From JBBTVO01 sp038058335 (GTDB lineage: Bacteria; Patescibacteriota; Microgenomatia; Levybacterales; UBA12049), in NCBI GenBank assembly GCA_038058335.1, contig JBBUBI010000074.1, forward strand, positions 1 to 14,335: a stretch of DNA of 14,335 nt, in the 5' to 3' direction. The translations under genes and the position numbers were made by a program. The notes under the pieces were generated by a model that did not search any database, had not been told where the DNA came from, and saw only the letters and a list, made by a program, of their open reading frames with translations. Each line of letters opens with the position of its first letter. Positions within the stretch are counted from its first letter, which is position 1. Shown in pieces: positions 1-7,064 of the stretch.

Positions 1-1
1 A

Positions 2-53
2 TATTGAACTGCACCCTCAGAAGAAAGTGTTACCGATGTCCCCATCCTGTACA
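2..53 (+). repeat. Left copy of 52-bp terminal inverted repeat, probable insertion-sequence end
   Basis: These 52 bases are the exact reverse complement of 14284-14335, so the window starts and ends with the same sequence in inverted orientation. Read outward from the inner edge it begins TGTACAGGATGGGGACATCG. A TG...CA border with this GGGGACAT core resembles ends of IS481-like (DDE integrase type) elements as I remember them; I could not check this. No transposase is inside the window, so it would lie outside. The perfect match stops at base 53. Alternatives are a dispersed non-mobile repeat or an assembly break at a repeat. Confidence 0.85.
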
Positions 54-58
54 ATTGC

Positions 59-86
59 TTGACTTCAACCTTTAATTTGCTATAAT
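59..86 (+). promoter_or_regulatory. Promoter of the 97-495 lipoprotein gene
   Basis: The -35 box TTGACT (59-64) and the -10 box TATAAT (81-86) are separated by 16 nt, and the -10 is preceded by TGC, an extended -10. The start codon at 97 comes only 10 nt after the -10, so transcription should begin about 3-4 nt before the ATG. The -35 lies 5 nt inside the edge of the terminal repeat. Confidence 0.8.
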
Positions 87-96
87 CTTCCACACT

Positions 97-495
97 ATGA
101 GTTTGTTAGAAAAAGGCGCAAGAGTCGGAAGAGCTTTGATAGCACCTGCTTTAATTGGCGCTGGAATAGTTGCATGCGACACGAACGAAATAAGAGATAT
201 TGAGTTTAATCCTGTAAATTGCAGTGGTGAACCAAAGCTAAGTCACTTAGAAGTTTTTCTAAAATTGGGAGATAAAATTGAAATCCTAAGCACTACAATT
301 GAAGCCGAAAACCCGGGAGAGTTAGATATTGAACCCAGAAATATTAGAGTAAGATCAAACGGTGAATTTGAAATATTTGACTTAAATGGAGATGCTCATG
401 TTACTATTTTTCCAGAAACGGTTGACGAAGCAGATAGAAACGGGACATTATTGAAGATGGACTGGGACTGTAATGCTGATGACGCAATAGAATAA
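97..495 (+). CDS. Small secreted lipoprotein, function unknown
   Basis: The 132-aa product starts with a basic N-terminus, a hydrophobic stretch (residues 13-25) and a lipobox ending in GIVAC with the lipidated cysteine at position 27. It should therefore be exported by Sec, cleaved by signal peptidase II and anchored to the membrane by lipid. The mature part, about 105 aa, is acidic and looks beta-rich, with two further cysteines (NCSG and WDCN) that could form a disulfide outside the cell. I do not recognise the domain. The start is set by a strong promoter whose -10 ends 10 nt upstream, with no Shine-Dalgarno sequence. The gene runs inward from the left terminal repeat and converges on dprA, ending 6 nt from its stop. 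Its organisation (short leader, lipobox, Cys pair) resembles the two small lipoproteins in the right half of the window, without clear sequence similarity. Confidence 0.75.
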   Translation: MSLLEKGARVGRALIAPALIGAGIVACDTNEIRDIEFNPVNCSGEPKLSHLEVFLKLGDKIEILSTTIEAENPGELDIEPRNIRVRSNGEFEIFDLNGDAHVTIFPETVDEADRNGTLLKMDWDCNADDAIE

Positions 496-501
496 TTTAT
501 A

Positions 502-1602
502 TCAGGGACCTATCGAGTATAGTCCGCCTCCGGAGTTTTTGATAAATCCCTTTACCTCCATCATTGACAGCGTGCTTCCGAGGATTTGAGATGAAATACC
601 CGTCTTCTTTACGATCTCATCAAAATACAAGCTCTCATTTTCCAAAACTTCCAAAATCTTCTTCTCTTCTTTTGTCTCACCGGCAACTCTAGTTTTTGCG
701 TTTTTTAATCTTAATTCGTAATTCTTAAATCCTAATTCATCAATTATATTTTGTGCCGAAGTTACTAACTTCGCACCCTTTTCAATAAGTTTATAAGGAC
801 CTTTTGAGAGAGCTGAATTTATGGGTCCGGGAACTGCAAAAACTTTACGAAAAAACTTAAATGCAAAATCTGCAGTTATAAGCGATCCGCTATCCTCAGC
901 TCCTTCAGTTACCAAAACCGCTTGGGACAAACCTGCAATGATCCTATTTCGCGCTGGAAAAAGACCCTTTCCAGGCATATAACTTAATGGAACCTCAGAG
1001 ATTACACATCCATTTCCGGCGATAATTTTGTCATAAATATTTTGATTGGTATTTGGAGTACAACAGTCCACACCGCATCCAAGAACGGCAATTGTTTTAC
1101 CACCATTTTTAAGTGCAGACTCATGCGAAATCGCATCTACTCCCAGAGCAAGTCCTGAAACTATCGTAAAACCTGATACGCTTAGGTCTGAAGAAAATTT
1201 TTCAGTAATTTCCTGCCCATAATAAGTCGGCTTTCTGCTCCCCACTACTCCAATTGTTTTACTAAACTCGTCCTGTAAATCTTGGAATTTTAAACCTTTC
1301 CCGAAAAGAACAAACGGCGGATTGGGAATTTCCAAAAGCAGTTTCGGGTAGAAAGGGTCATTACTTGTAATAAACCAAACATTGTTTTTCTCAAGTTTTT
1401 TAAGGTAGCTTTCGATTGAAAAATCCTTCTTAAAATCAACAAATTTTTCAGTAAGTTTTGGTCCTAGAACATTTCGCAATTCATTTTCTGAAGCCTCCCA
1501 CGCATTTTTTGCAGTTTTAAACTCCAAAAGCAGTTTTTTAAACTTATGAGGCCCAATGCCTGAAAAAACCGAAAACCCCAGCCAGTAGTCTCTTTCTTCC
1601 AT
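502..1602 (-). CDS. dprA: DprA/Smf DNA-processing protein
   Basis: This 366-aa protein is a complete DprA. An N-terminal helical region (residues 1-70) is followed by the Rossmann-like core with the motifs GSR (121-123), SGLALGVD (149-156), FPARNR (215-220) and SGSLITA (238-244). It ends in a winged-helix domain (about 313-362). DprA family proteins bind incoming single-stranded DNA during natural transformation and load RecA, acting in the cytoplasm. The ATG at 1602 is 7 nt downstream of a -10 box, which supports this start. The gene is transcribed alone, divergent from the 1677 gene and convergent with the lipoprotein gene, and no com genes are next to it. CPR bacteria commonly keep competence genes, which fits DNA uptake as a nucleotide or gene source; that part is inference. 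Identity is very secure. Confidence 0.96.
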   Translation of the reverse strand: MEERDYWLGFSVFSGIGPHKFKKLLLEFKTAKNAWEASENELRNVLGPKLTEKFVDFKKDFSIESYLKKLEKNNVWFITSNDPFYPKLLLEIPNPPFVLFGKGLKFQDLQDEFSKTIGVVGSRKPTYYGQEITEKFSSDLSVSGFTIVSGLALGVDAISHESALKNGGKTIAVLGCGVDCCTPNTNQNIYDKIIAGNGCVISEVPLSYMPGKGLFPARNRIIAGLSQAVLVTEGAEDSGSLITADFAFKFFRKVFAVPGPINSALSKGPYKLIEKGAKLVTSAQNIIDELGFKNYELRLKNAKTRVAGETKEEKKILEVLENESLYFDEIVKKTGISSQILGSTLSMMEVKGFIKNSGGGLYSIGP

Positions 1603-1609
1603 ACTATTA

Positions 1610-1639
1610 ATAATAGGTTTAAATTTTCTCTAAAGTAAA
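1610..1639 (-). promoter_or_regulatory. dprA promoter
   Basis: Read on the minus strand: -35 TTTACT (1639-1634), an 18-nt spacer, and -10 TATTAT (1615-1610). Seven bases separate the -10 from the dprA ATG, predicting a leaderless mRNA. Confidence 0.65.
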
Positions 1640-1660
1640 GAGGCTAAAATACCAATTTTG

Positions 1661-1669
1661 TGCTATAAT
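1661..1669 (+). promoter_or_regulatory. Extended -10 promoter of the 1677 gene
   Basis: TGCTATAAT (1661-1669) is a perfect extended -10. No good -35 is seen 16-18 nt upstream. The ATG at 1677 is 7 nt after the box, so the mRNA should start at or next to the start codon. This promoter is back-to-back with that of dprA. Confidence 0.7.
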
Positions 1670-1676
1670 CTTGCCC

Positions 1677-2804
1677 ATGAAAGATAGAGGCAAGTCTCCG
1701 ATGCAACTTCACGAAGAACGAAAGGTATTTTTAGAAGAAGCAATGAAAGAAGGTGCACATGAAAAGATAAGATCTAAATCTCTAACTACTGGATTGATAT
1801 ATGCTTACAATGATGAGTTAACTTTGGAAGAGATAGCTGCAGAAATCTACCCGGAAAATAAATCCGGAAAAGCAAGTACTTCTCTTCATTATCGTGGTTT
1901 TATTGAAGATATGTATGAGAATTCTTCTTATTCTCTTACTTCACGCTACAACCTCCAAGATCTTTTGACAAGAAAACCAGGAGGACAAATTGCCAGAACG
2001 GTAATAGATAAGATAACTCACGGAGCAAGAAATAAGAATGAGATCGTAACCTCTACAGAATTTACTCCTAAGCAAGTTTGGGGCGCCAAGCAAACACTAA
2101 GAAGATGGGGAGTTGATACTGAAGTTTTTGATCTAGATACGATAAAGAAGCTTAAAAGCCTTGAGCAGGAAGAGGACGATACCAAGCTTCAGCAAATAAT
2201 GAATGAGTTTTCTCCTTCGATAGTATTGCATAATACACTTGAATCTCAGAAAAAAAATAGAAGTCGTCCCAAAGTTTTTACTACCTTGAGAAATGTAACT
2301 GCAGAAAGTTTTCATTATAAACAAAGTAGAGAGATTACAGAAACATTTCTTGATTCATTAGTAAAAGCCGGTATTCCATTCAGAATAATAGAAATATATG
2401 AAAATAAACGCTATATCATCCTATTGGAAAAACATCGACAAAGAGTATTAGATGCTTTCGATGCAGATCCTTCCCTTGAAAGATTTAAAGAAAACCCTGT
2501 AAAATTGGCTTGCGGAGATAAAACTACTATATTACCAAATACAACTGAACTTAAAAACAGAGGAAATTATCTTAGTCCTCATGCAATATTGAAAGAAATG
2601 GGCATAAGAATTGGCCCGACAAATATGGGTGAATTTTATTCATGGCTATTTAGAGACGACTGCCCTACTCCTGTTTTCTACACTCAATCCGCTTCAGCGA
2701 ATCGGAAGCCGATCAGGAAGTACTCTATAGAATCCTCTCGAAAAGAAGAATTTAAAAAATATGTCCTGCAAAGAATACAGGAATTAAAACAGCAAACCGC
2801 TTGA
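1677..2804 (+). CDS. Unrecognised protein with two helix-turn-helix-like segments
   Basis: I do not recognise this 375-aa cytoplasmic protein. It is charged, helix-rich and has no signal peptide or membrane segment. Two stretches look like helix-turn-helix DNA-binding units. The first is at about 47-75, containing LTLEEIAAEIYP, in the style of sigma factor or replication-initiator helices. The second is at about 119-146, containing KNEIVTSTEFTPKQVWGAKQ, where a tri-helical pattern precedes RRWGV. The C-terminal half (about 215-375) has a separate mixed fold, then a basic helical tail. A TTG lies 6 nt upstream in frame, but the ATG at 1677 is preferred because the -10 box ends at 1669 and leaves no room for an upstream start. 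The gene precedes the 2862 gene, which has its own promoter overlapping this stop codon. A transcription regulator or DNA-binding housekeeping role is the most I would infer. Confidence 0.7.
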   Translation: MKDRGKSPMQLHEERKVFLEEAMKEGAHEKIRSKSLTTGLIYAYNDELTLEEIAAEIYPENKSGKASTSLHYRGFIEDMYENSSYSLTSRYNLQDLLTRKPGGQIARTVIDKITHGARNKNEIVTSTEFTPKQVWGAKQTLRRWGVDTEVFDLDTIKKLKSLEQEEDDTKLQQIMNEFSPSIVLHNTLESQKKNRSRPKVFTTLRNVTAESFHYKQSREITETFLDSLVKAGIPFRIIEIYENKRYIILLEKHRQRVLDAFDADPSLERFKENPVKLACGDKTTILPNTTELKNRGNYLSPHAILKEMGIRIGPTNMGEFYSWLFRDDCPTPVFYTQSASANRKPIRKYSIESSRKEEFKKYVLQRIQELKQQTA

Positions 2805-2828
2805 TTTTTTCTGCAAATGTGCTAATAT
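2801..2828 (+). promoter_or_regulatory. Promoter of the 2862 gene, overlapping the upstream stop codon
   Basis: TTGATT (2801-2806) includes the TGA stop of the preceding gene (2802-2804). A 16-nt spacer leads to TAATAT (2823-2828), preceded by TGC. Transcription is expected to start near 2835. Confidence 0.55.
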
Positions 2829-2836
2829 TGTCGATT

Positions 2837-2855
2837 ATTGCCGCTTTTTGGCAAT
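2837..2855 (+). other. Hairpin at the predicted 5' end of the 2862 mRNA
   Basis: ATTGCC (2837-2842) and GGCAAT (2850-2855) form a perfect 6-bp stem around a 7-nt T-rich loop, right at the predicted transcription start and 6 nt before the ATG at 2862. No T-run follows, so it is not a normal intrinsic terminator. It may stabilise the mRNA or control translation. It also contains the alternative TTG start at 2838. Confidence 0.5.
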
Positions 2856-2861
2856 CAAAAT

Positions 2862-3317
2862 ATGAGGCTGGGAGAAAGACTAAAAACAATAATTATCGGT
2901 GTAGCACCATGTCCGGAAATTCCATTTGATCCAAGTCGAACTATCTTTCCGAGATTCAAAAGAGAATTTCCTCAAGGTGAAGAATATGGAATAAGCGGAA
3001 AAGATCTGCACAATGCCGTTTGGCAGGGTGCTATCAGAATTGGGACTGTTCTTGGAATAACCAGACATGTAGAACCGGGATCAAATGAAAAAAGTAAACT
3101 TGAATTGGCATATGCAGGTACTGACAGTCCTTTCATTGATCCCAAAACGCGTGACGTTAACCATTTGTTTTTTGATAGTAGGGCTTCAAATGGCTCAAGT
3201 ATTATTCCCATCAGGGGTATAACTGGATGGAAAAAGACAGGAACTCTCTCCCAGGAAAACTGTATACGCCTAAAACAAGCATTAAATAATTTAAATCAAA
3301 AAAATAATAAGAAATAA
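2862..3317 (+). CDS. Hypothetical protein, 151 aa
   Basis: I do not recognise this protein. It is cytoplasmic-looking, with no signal peptide or membrane segment. It has an N-terminal hydrophobic strand (KTIIIGVAPCPEIPF), a central part rich in charged and glycine residues, and a basic asparagine/lysine-rich tail ending in NNKK. The ATG at 2862 is used here. An in-frame TTG at 2838 would add eight residues and would fit the leaderless spacing seen at other genes of the window (9 nt after the -10), so the start is uncertain. Neither start has a Shine-Dalgarno sequence. The gene follows the helix-turn-helix-like gene on the same strand but has its own promoter. It ends 8 nt from the convergent HAD phosphatase gene. 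Confidence 0.6.
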   Translation: MRLGERLKTIIIGVAPCPEIPFDPSRTIFPRFKREFPQGEEYGISGKDLHNAVWQGAIRIGTVLGITRHVEPGSNEKSKLELAYAGTDSPFIDPKTRDVNHLFFDSRASNGSSIIPIRGITGWKKTGTLSQENCIRLKQALNNLNQKNNKK

Positions 3318-3325
3318 CCTATCTG

Positions 3326-3952
3326 CTAAAAATAGTCTTCAATTATTTTTGGGATATCCTTAAATTCTTTTACCACGAATTTTGTCTTAATCTGTGGATT
3401 TTCCGGGAATAAGATAAAATGAACTCCTGCATCGCGCGCTGCTATCATATCCGTTTGTGCGTCTCCCACATAAACTGCTTCTTCAGGTTTTATGCTCAAT
3501 CTTGAAACAGCAACGAGTAGGCATTCGGGGTCTGGCTTTGATCTTGAATATTCTCCAAAGAATATTGCAATATCGAAATATTTCCTAAATCCGGTAAAAT
3601 TAAAAAATTCTTCAACTCCCGCTTTAATCCTGCTAGTCACTATTCCTAATTTATATTCCCGATTTAATTTTTTTATAACTTCGGGCATGCCTTCCGGAAT
3701 CTTTAAGAGATCGTCGGGGTAGTCCGGAAGAGTAGCTCCATAATCCCATATTTTTTGGATTTTTACTTCGTCTTCTTCATTCGTTAAGGCAATAATTGCA
3801 TCTCTTAGATTAAGATGAAAAGCTTTTCGGTATTCTTTTTTAGTCGGAGCTTTATATCCGAATTTTCCAAGTACCCTTCTAAAAAATTCTCTATTAGATT
3901 CTTCCGAATCAAGAAGAACTCCATCGACGTCGAATAAAACCGCTTTTATCAT
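3326..3952 (-). CDS. HAD-superfamily phosphatase, phosphoglycolate/pyrophosphate phosphatase-like
   Basis: The 208-aa protein has the full set of HAD motifs. Motif I is DVDGVLLDS, with nucleophile D8 and acid/base D10. Motif II is VTSR (S107 region). Motif III is K139 in RSKPDP, and motif IV is VGDAQTDM with D164 and D168. The helical cap lies between motifs I and II (about 15-85), giving the beta-phosphoglucomutase/PpaX/Gph type. Such enzymes hydrolyse small phosphate esters in the cytoplasm; the true substrate cannot be told from sequence. The ATG overlaps the mrdA stop by 4 nt and a GAG triplet sits about 7 nt upstream, so translation is probably coupled to mrdA at the end of the mreC-mreD-mrdA operon. 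This position is often taken by rodA, which is absent here. Whether the phosphatase helps wall precursor metabolism is unknown. Confidence 0.88.
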   Translation of the reverse strand: MIKAVLFDVDGVLLDSEESNREFFRRVLGKFGYKAPTKKEYRKAFHLNLRDAIIALTNEEDEVKIQKIWDYGATLPDYPDDLLKIPEGMPEVIKKLNREYKLGIVTSRIKAGVEEFFNFTGFRKYFDIAIFFGEYSRSKPDPECLLVAVSRLSIKPEEAVYVGDAQTDMIAARDAGVHFILFPENPQIKTKFVVKEFKDIPKIIEDYF

Positions 3953-5760
3953 TTTCTCGTAAAATAGTCTTCCAGAATTTTTTTTGCGATTGGGGCTGCT
4001 ATATTTGAACCCTCCCCACTCTCTTCAGATAGAACCGTGACTACAATCTCCGGATCGTAAGCAGGTGCGAAAAGTGTAATCCATGCATGGGGAAGTGTTT
4101 TTTCTCCGCCATGCTCCGCAGTCCCTGTTTTGCATGCAACGCTTATTTTGCGGTAACCTTGCCTGCCGGCAGGCAGGTCTTTAAATCCCGCAGATGTAGT
4201 TGATTTTGGAGCTTCTGAGTAATTTTTGCTATCAATCTCAAGTTTCGGATTTTTGACCGACAAATCAAAAAAAGGCCACGCAACGCCCCCCGGCGCACAG
4301 GATTCTATCATTCCCTGACGTATCAAATTAATTGTTTTTGAATTAATTATATTTTCCCGCACCGGCTTATTTTGTTTTGGATTTTTGATAATATGCGGTC
4401 TATATAAATCTCCCCCATTTGCAATAACTTCCGTCCAGGTATTCACCTGAAGCGGCGTCGTAAGAAGATATCCCTGACCTATACTATAATGGTATGTATC
4501 TCCGAGATACCAGGGCTCTCCGATTTCCTTCTCTTTCCACTTTGGATTTGGAAGTAATCCCGAGGATTCTTCTGACAAATCTATCCCAAGCTTTTTTCCC
4601 AAACCAAACTGCGCTGCCATCTCAGAGATTTTGCTTGCTCCGATCTTCTCTCCGAGTTTATAAAAAAACACGTCATTTGATCTCTTTATTCCCTTAACTA
4701 TATCCACTTCACCATCTGTTCTGCCGTATTGAGTAAAGTACCAGTTTGCGAATGAAAACGCGCCGACGCTTATCTTTCCTGTATCATTGACAGTATAATT
4801 CGCGTCAATTATTTTATTATTTAATCCTGAAGCAGCTACTACAAGCTTGAAAGTCGATCCGGGCGGATATACACCTGAAATTGCTCTATTGAGAAGCGGC
4901 TGACCGATTCCATCCATAAGCACAGACTCCAAATTCCGGTAGCCTGAAGGAGAAGAGGTTTTGTATGACTCGCCAAGAGTAAATAGGTTCGGATCAAACG
5001 AAGGACGTGAAACCATCGCCAAAATTTCTCCTCTAGGTGTTGAGACGATTACCGCTCCCCTTTTTACATTTTTTGAGGCTTCAAATGCTGATTTTTGAAT
5101 ATCCAAATCCAGATTGACTTCTATATCCTCTCCAGGAATTGGATCTGTCTGTCCGAGCTTCCTGACTACATCACCCAAACTATTTACTTCAGCAAGTTGT
5201 TTCCCATCTACGCCTCTCAGAACAGGTTCGTATTCACTCTCAATTCCCATTTTTCCAATAAGATCATTTGCGGGGTATTCTTTAAATTCAGGAAACTTCA
5301 GCTCCTCTGGAGAAATTTGACCTATGTATCCAATCACATGCGAGAATATGTCTTTATATGGATACGATCTCAATGTATCAATTTCCAGATCTTTCTTTCC
5401 CTGTGCGATTAATTTCAAAGCCTCATTCGTCGACAAAATTTTTGTTTTTCCACTTATGGTTTGTCTAAAACCCGGCACGTTGAAAACGAGTGGACGTTTC
5501 CTACGATCCAGGACTACTCCGCGCGCTGCATGTACAGGAATCGTTCGAATACGATTGGAGTCAGAGAGCTTTCCGTAATATTCTCCTTGAAATATCTGTA
5601 CAGATATAAGCTTTAAGACCAACACCAAAATTATTCCCAGGAAAAACAACAATATGAAAAGCTCCCTAAATCTGTACTCGCCTGAATGAAAATCCTGCCT
5701 TCTGTCTGCCCTCTCAGTGCTTATAAAATCAGGAAAAGCTACTCCTGGATTATTTTTCAT
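3949..5760 (-). CDS. mrdA: Penicillin-binding protein 2, elongation transpeptidase
   Basis: The 603-aa protein has a short cytoplasmic N-terminus, one membrane anchor (about 33-53), the PBP dimerisation/pedestal domain (about 75-215), and a class B transpeptidase domain. The active-site motifs are intact: STFK (S302 nucleophile, K305), SND (361-363) and KTG (544-546). GQGYLLTTPLQ (428-438) is a typical PBP2/FtsI signature. It cross-links peptidoglycan during lateral wall growth together with MreC, MreD and MreB. The start overlaps the mreD end by 11 nt. Just before KTG there is an in-frame DLPAGRQG (528-535) encoded by a palindrome, which looks like an inserted repeat; the reading frame stays open and the active site follows 8 residues later. 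FtsI is the main alternative, but the mreCD context favours MrdA. Confidence 0.94.
   Translation of the reverse strand: MKNNPGVAFPDFISTERADRRQDFHSGEYRFRELFILLFFLGIILVLVLKLISVQIFQGEYYGKLSDSNRIRTIPVHAARGVVLDRRKRPLVFNVPGFRQTISGKTKILSTNEALKLIAQGKKDLEIDTLRSYPYKDIFSHVIGYIGQISPEELKFPEFKEYPANDLIGKMGIESEYEPVLRGVDGKQLAEVNSLGDVVRKLGQTDPIPGEDIEVNLDLDIQKSAFEASKNVKRGAVIVSTPRGEILAMVSRPSFDPNLFTLGESYKTSSPSGYRNLESVLMDGIGQPLLNRAISGVYPPGSTFKLVVAASGLNNKIIDANYTVNDTGKISVGAFSFANWYFTQYGRTDGEVDIVKGIKRSNDVFFYKLGEKIGASKISEMAAQFGLGKKLGIDLSEESSGLLPNPKWKEKEIGEPWYLGDTYHYSIGQGYLLTTPLQVNTWTEVIANGGDLYRPHIIKNPKQNKPVRENIINSKTINLIRQGMIESCAPGGVAWPFFDLSVKNPKLEIDSKNYSEAPKSTTSAGFKDLPAGRQGYRKISVACKTGTAEHGGEKTLPHAWITLFAPAYDPEIVVTVLSEESGEGSNIAAPIAKKILEDYFTRK
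4160..4175. repeat. GC-rich palindrome inside mrdA encoding LPAGRQG
   Basis: TGCCTGCCGGCAGGCA is a perfect 16-bp palindrome, strikingly GC-rich against the AT-rich gene, and it extends imperfectly on both sides (about 4155-4178). On the coding strand it gives LPAGRQG in an otherwise conserved stretch before the KTG motif. From memory, LPAGRQ-type insertions recur in predicted proteins of CPR genomes, like the palindromic elements in Rickettsia genes. I cannot verify that here. Confidence 0.7.
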
Positions 5761-6181
5761 ACAACATCTTTTTATTTCTCAAGTGAAGCGAGTCAGCCTG
5801 AATTAGTCCCCAGAAAAAAGCAGTACTTAGAAGCGCGCTAACTAATGCTTGAACTAAAATATACCTCGCATCAATCAGGATCAAATAAGATAAGCTCCCC
5901 AATAATGAAGACCCGAACACAAACGGAAATGTCTGAATATCAAACTTGCGCTCATACAAAAATACAAGTGCTAAAAAGACGACAAAAAATATACTTGTCT
6001 GTCCCAAGGGATTTAGAAGTAAAATATCAAGAATCAGTCCGCAGATAAATCCGGCAAGAAATACAGACGTTTTTTTTGTAGCAATCGCGAAATTAAGAAG
6101 AAGAATAAGGCTCAGAGGTATTGTAACCACAGAGGTCTCAAGAATAATTGAAAAAACGAATAATAGAATAAGAATAATCAT
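5750..6181 (-). CDS. mreD: MreD-like rod-shape membrane protein
   Basis: The 143-aa product is almost entirely hydrophobic, with about five predicted membrane helices (around residues 1-18, 20-38, 42-56, 64-78 and 85-130) and a short charged C-terminus. Sequence identity in MreD is always low; the call rests on size, the DILLLNPLGQTS loop between helices (resembling the conserved D-x-x-x-x-x-x-G-Q segment of MreD) and the position between mreC and mrdA. MreD sits in the cytoplasmic membrane and regulates the MreC-PBP2 complex. The ATG starts 1 nt after the mreC stop (TAAAATG) with no Shine-Dalgarno sequence, so translation is probably coupled. The 3' end overlaps mrdA by 11 nt. Confidence 0.85.
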   Translation of the reverse strand: MIILILLFVFSIILETSVVTIPLSLILLLNFAIATKKTSVFLAGFICGLILDILLLNPLGQTSIFFVVFLALVFLYERKFDIQTFPFVFGSSLLGSLSYLILIDARYILVQALVSALLSTAFFWGLIQADSLHLRNKKMLYEK

Positions 6182-6182
6182 T

Positions 6183-6974
6183 TTAGTAGACTACGACAAA
6201 AACTTCGGAAAGATAAGAAAAATCGAGAGGACTTTGCACTTCGCCTATTTGAAAAACCGCGCTCGGCTTCTTATCAACAGACATGATTTTTCCGATAATC
6301 AGATCAGGCGGAAAACCTGTACCGTCTTCTTTTTGATCTCCTTTGGTTATTAAAATATCTCCAGCTTTTACCTCCTGTGACTGGACGACATTATTGAGCA
6401 TCAATTGCCTACCTCCCTTTCCTTTCACAATTCCTTGTGCCTGTGTACGTTGGTCCATTGCATTGATAAGAAAATCGGGATTGCTGACAATACTTACTTT
6501 TGAAAAATAATCACTTACTGAAGTTACTTTTCCTACCAATATATTTTTTACCACAACTGCATTTCCTATCTTGACCCGATCCTTCAAGCCCTTGTCTATT
6601 ATTAGAAATGTGGGATCAGTAACACCGGGAATAAAACTCGGAGCTCCTACTATTTTTGCCGGAAGGAGTCCTGTGCTTTTTGGAGTTTGAATTTCAAATT
6701 GATCCCGAAGAGCTCTGTTCTCGCGAACGAGCTTATTGTAATCTGCCATTTTTGAAATCAAATTTCTGTTTTCATCTTCAATCTTTGCTTTTGTAGTTGA
6801 AGAATTTGTAAAGAAATTAAAACCCGAGAAGCTAATGGATTGAAATGGAGAAAGAATTTTGGCGAAAATGGAACTCGGTCCACTCAAAATACCTGTTAGC
6901 GAAATTAAGAAAATGAGAATCGAAAGGGTAAGTAAAACAAAAAAAACAACAGAGATTTTACTCCTTTTGCGCAT
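6183..6974 (-). CDS. mreC: Rod-shape-determining protein MreC
   Basis: The 263-aa protein has a basic N-terminus, one membrane helix (about 8-30), a coiled coil (about 60-95, rich in K, E, N and L) and the double beta-barrel MreC domain (about 105-260). The latter contains ILVGKVTSVSDYFSKVSIV and GDILITKGD, typical of the family. MreC is an extracytoplasmic scaffold that activates PBP2 in the elongasome. It is the first gene of the minus-strand operon mreC-mreD-mrdA-HAD; mreB, which usually precedes it, is not in the window, and a promoter directly before mreC shows that it starts its own transcript. The ATG is 6 nt after the -10 box. Length and domain order are normal. Confidence 0.93.
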   Translation of the reverse strand: MRKRSKISVVFFVLLTLSILIFLISLTGILSGPSSIFAKILSPFQSISFSGFNFFTNSSTTKAKIEDENRNLISKMADYNKLVRENRALRDQFEIQTPKSTGLLPAKIVGAPSFIPGVTDPTFLIIDKGLKDRVKIGNAVVVKNILVGKVTSVSDYFSKVSIVSNPDFLINAMDQRTQAQGIVKGKGGRQLMLNNVVQSQEVKAGDILITKGDQKEDGTGFPPDLIIGKIMSVDKKPSAVFQIGEVQSPLDFSYLSEVFVVVY

Positions 6975-6980
6975 ACAGAA

Positions 6981-7009
6981 ATTCTAGTCTTTTTGAGGAA
7001 ATCTTACAA
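6981..7009 (-). promoter_or_regulatory. Promoter of the mreC-mreD-mrdA-HAD operon
   Basis: On the minus strand: -35 TTGTAA (7009-7004), a 17-nt spacer, and -10 TAGAAT (6986-6981), 6 nt before the mreC ATG. The stretch 6975-7010 matches 10937-10972, before the 10935 gene, at 32 of 36 positions, so it is one of two copies of a shared promoter sequence. Confidence 0.75.
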
Positions 7010-7046
7010 GCTGTAAAGGATCGTGCTATATTTTACTAATAGGATT

Positions 7047-7055
7047 TGATATAAT
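7047..7055 (+). promoter_or_regulatory. Extended -10 promoter of the 7065 gene
   Basis: TGATATAAT (7047-7055) is an extended -10, 9 nt before the ATG at 7065. A second extended -10-like TGCTATATT lies at 7024-7032. No convincing -35 is seen for the proximal box. It is divergent from the mreC promoter within a 90-bp gap. Confidence 0.6.
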
Positions 7056-7064
7056 TCTGCCCTT

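Noticed and set aside
5095..5578. Several plus-strand open frames inside mrdA
   Set aside because: They are antisense to a conserved, complete PBP2 with intact motifs.
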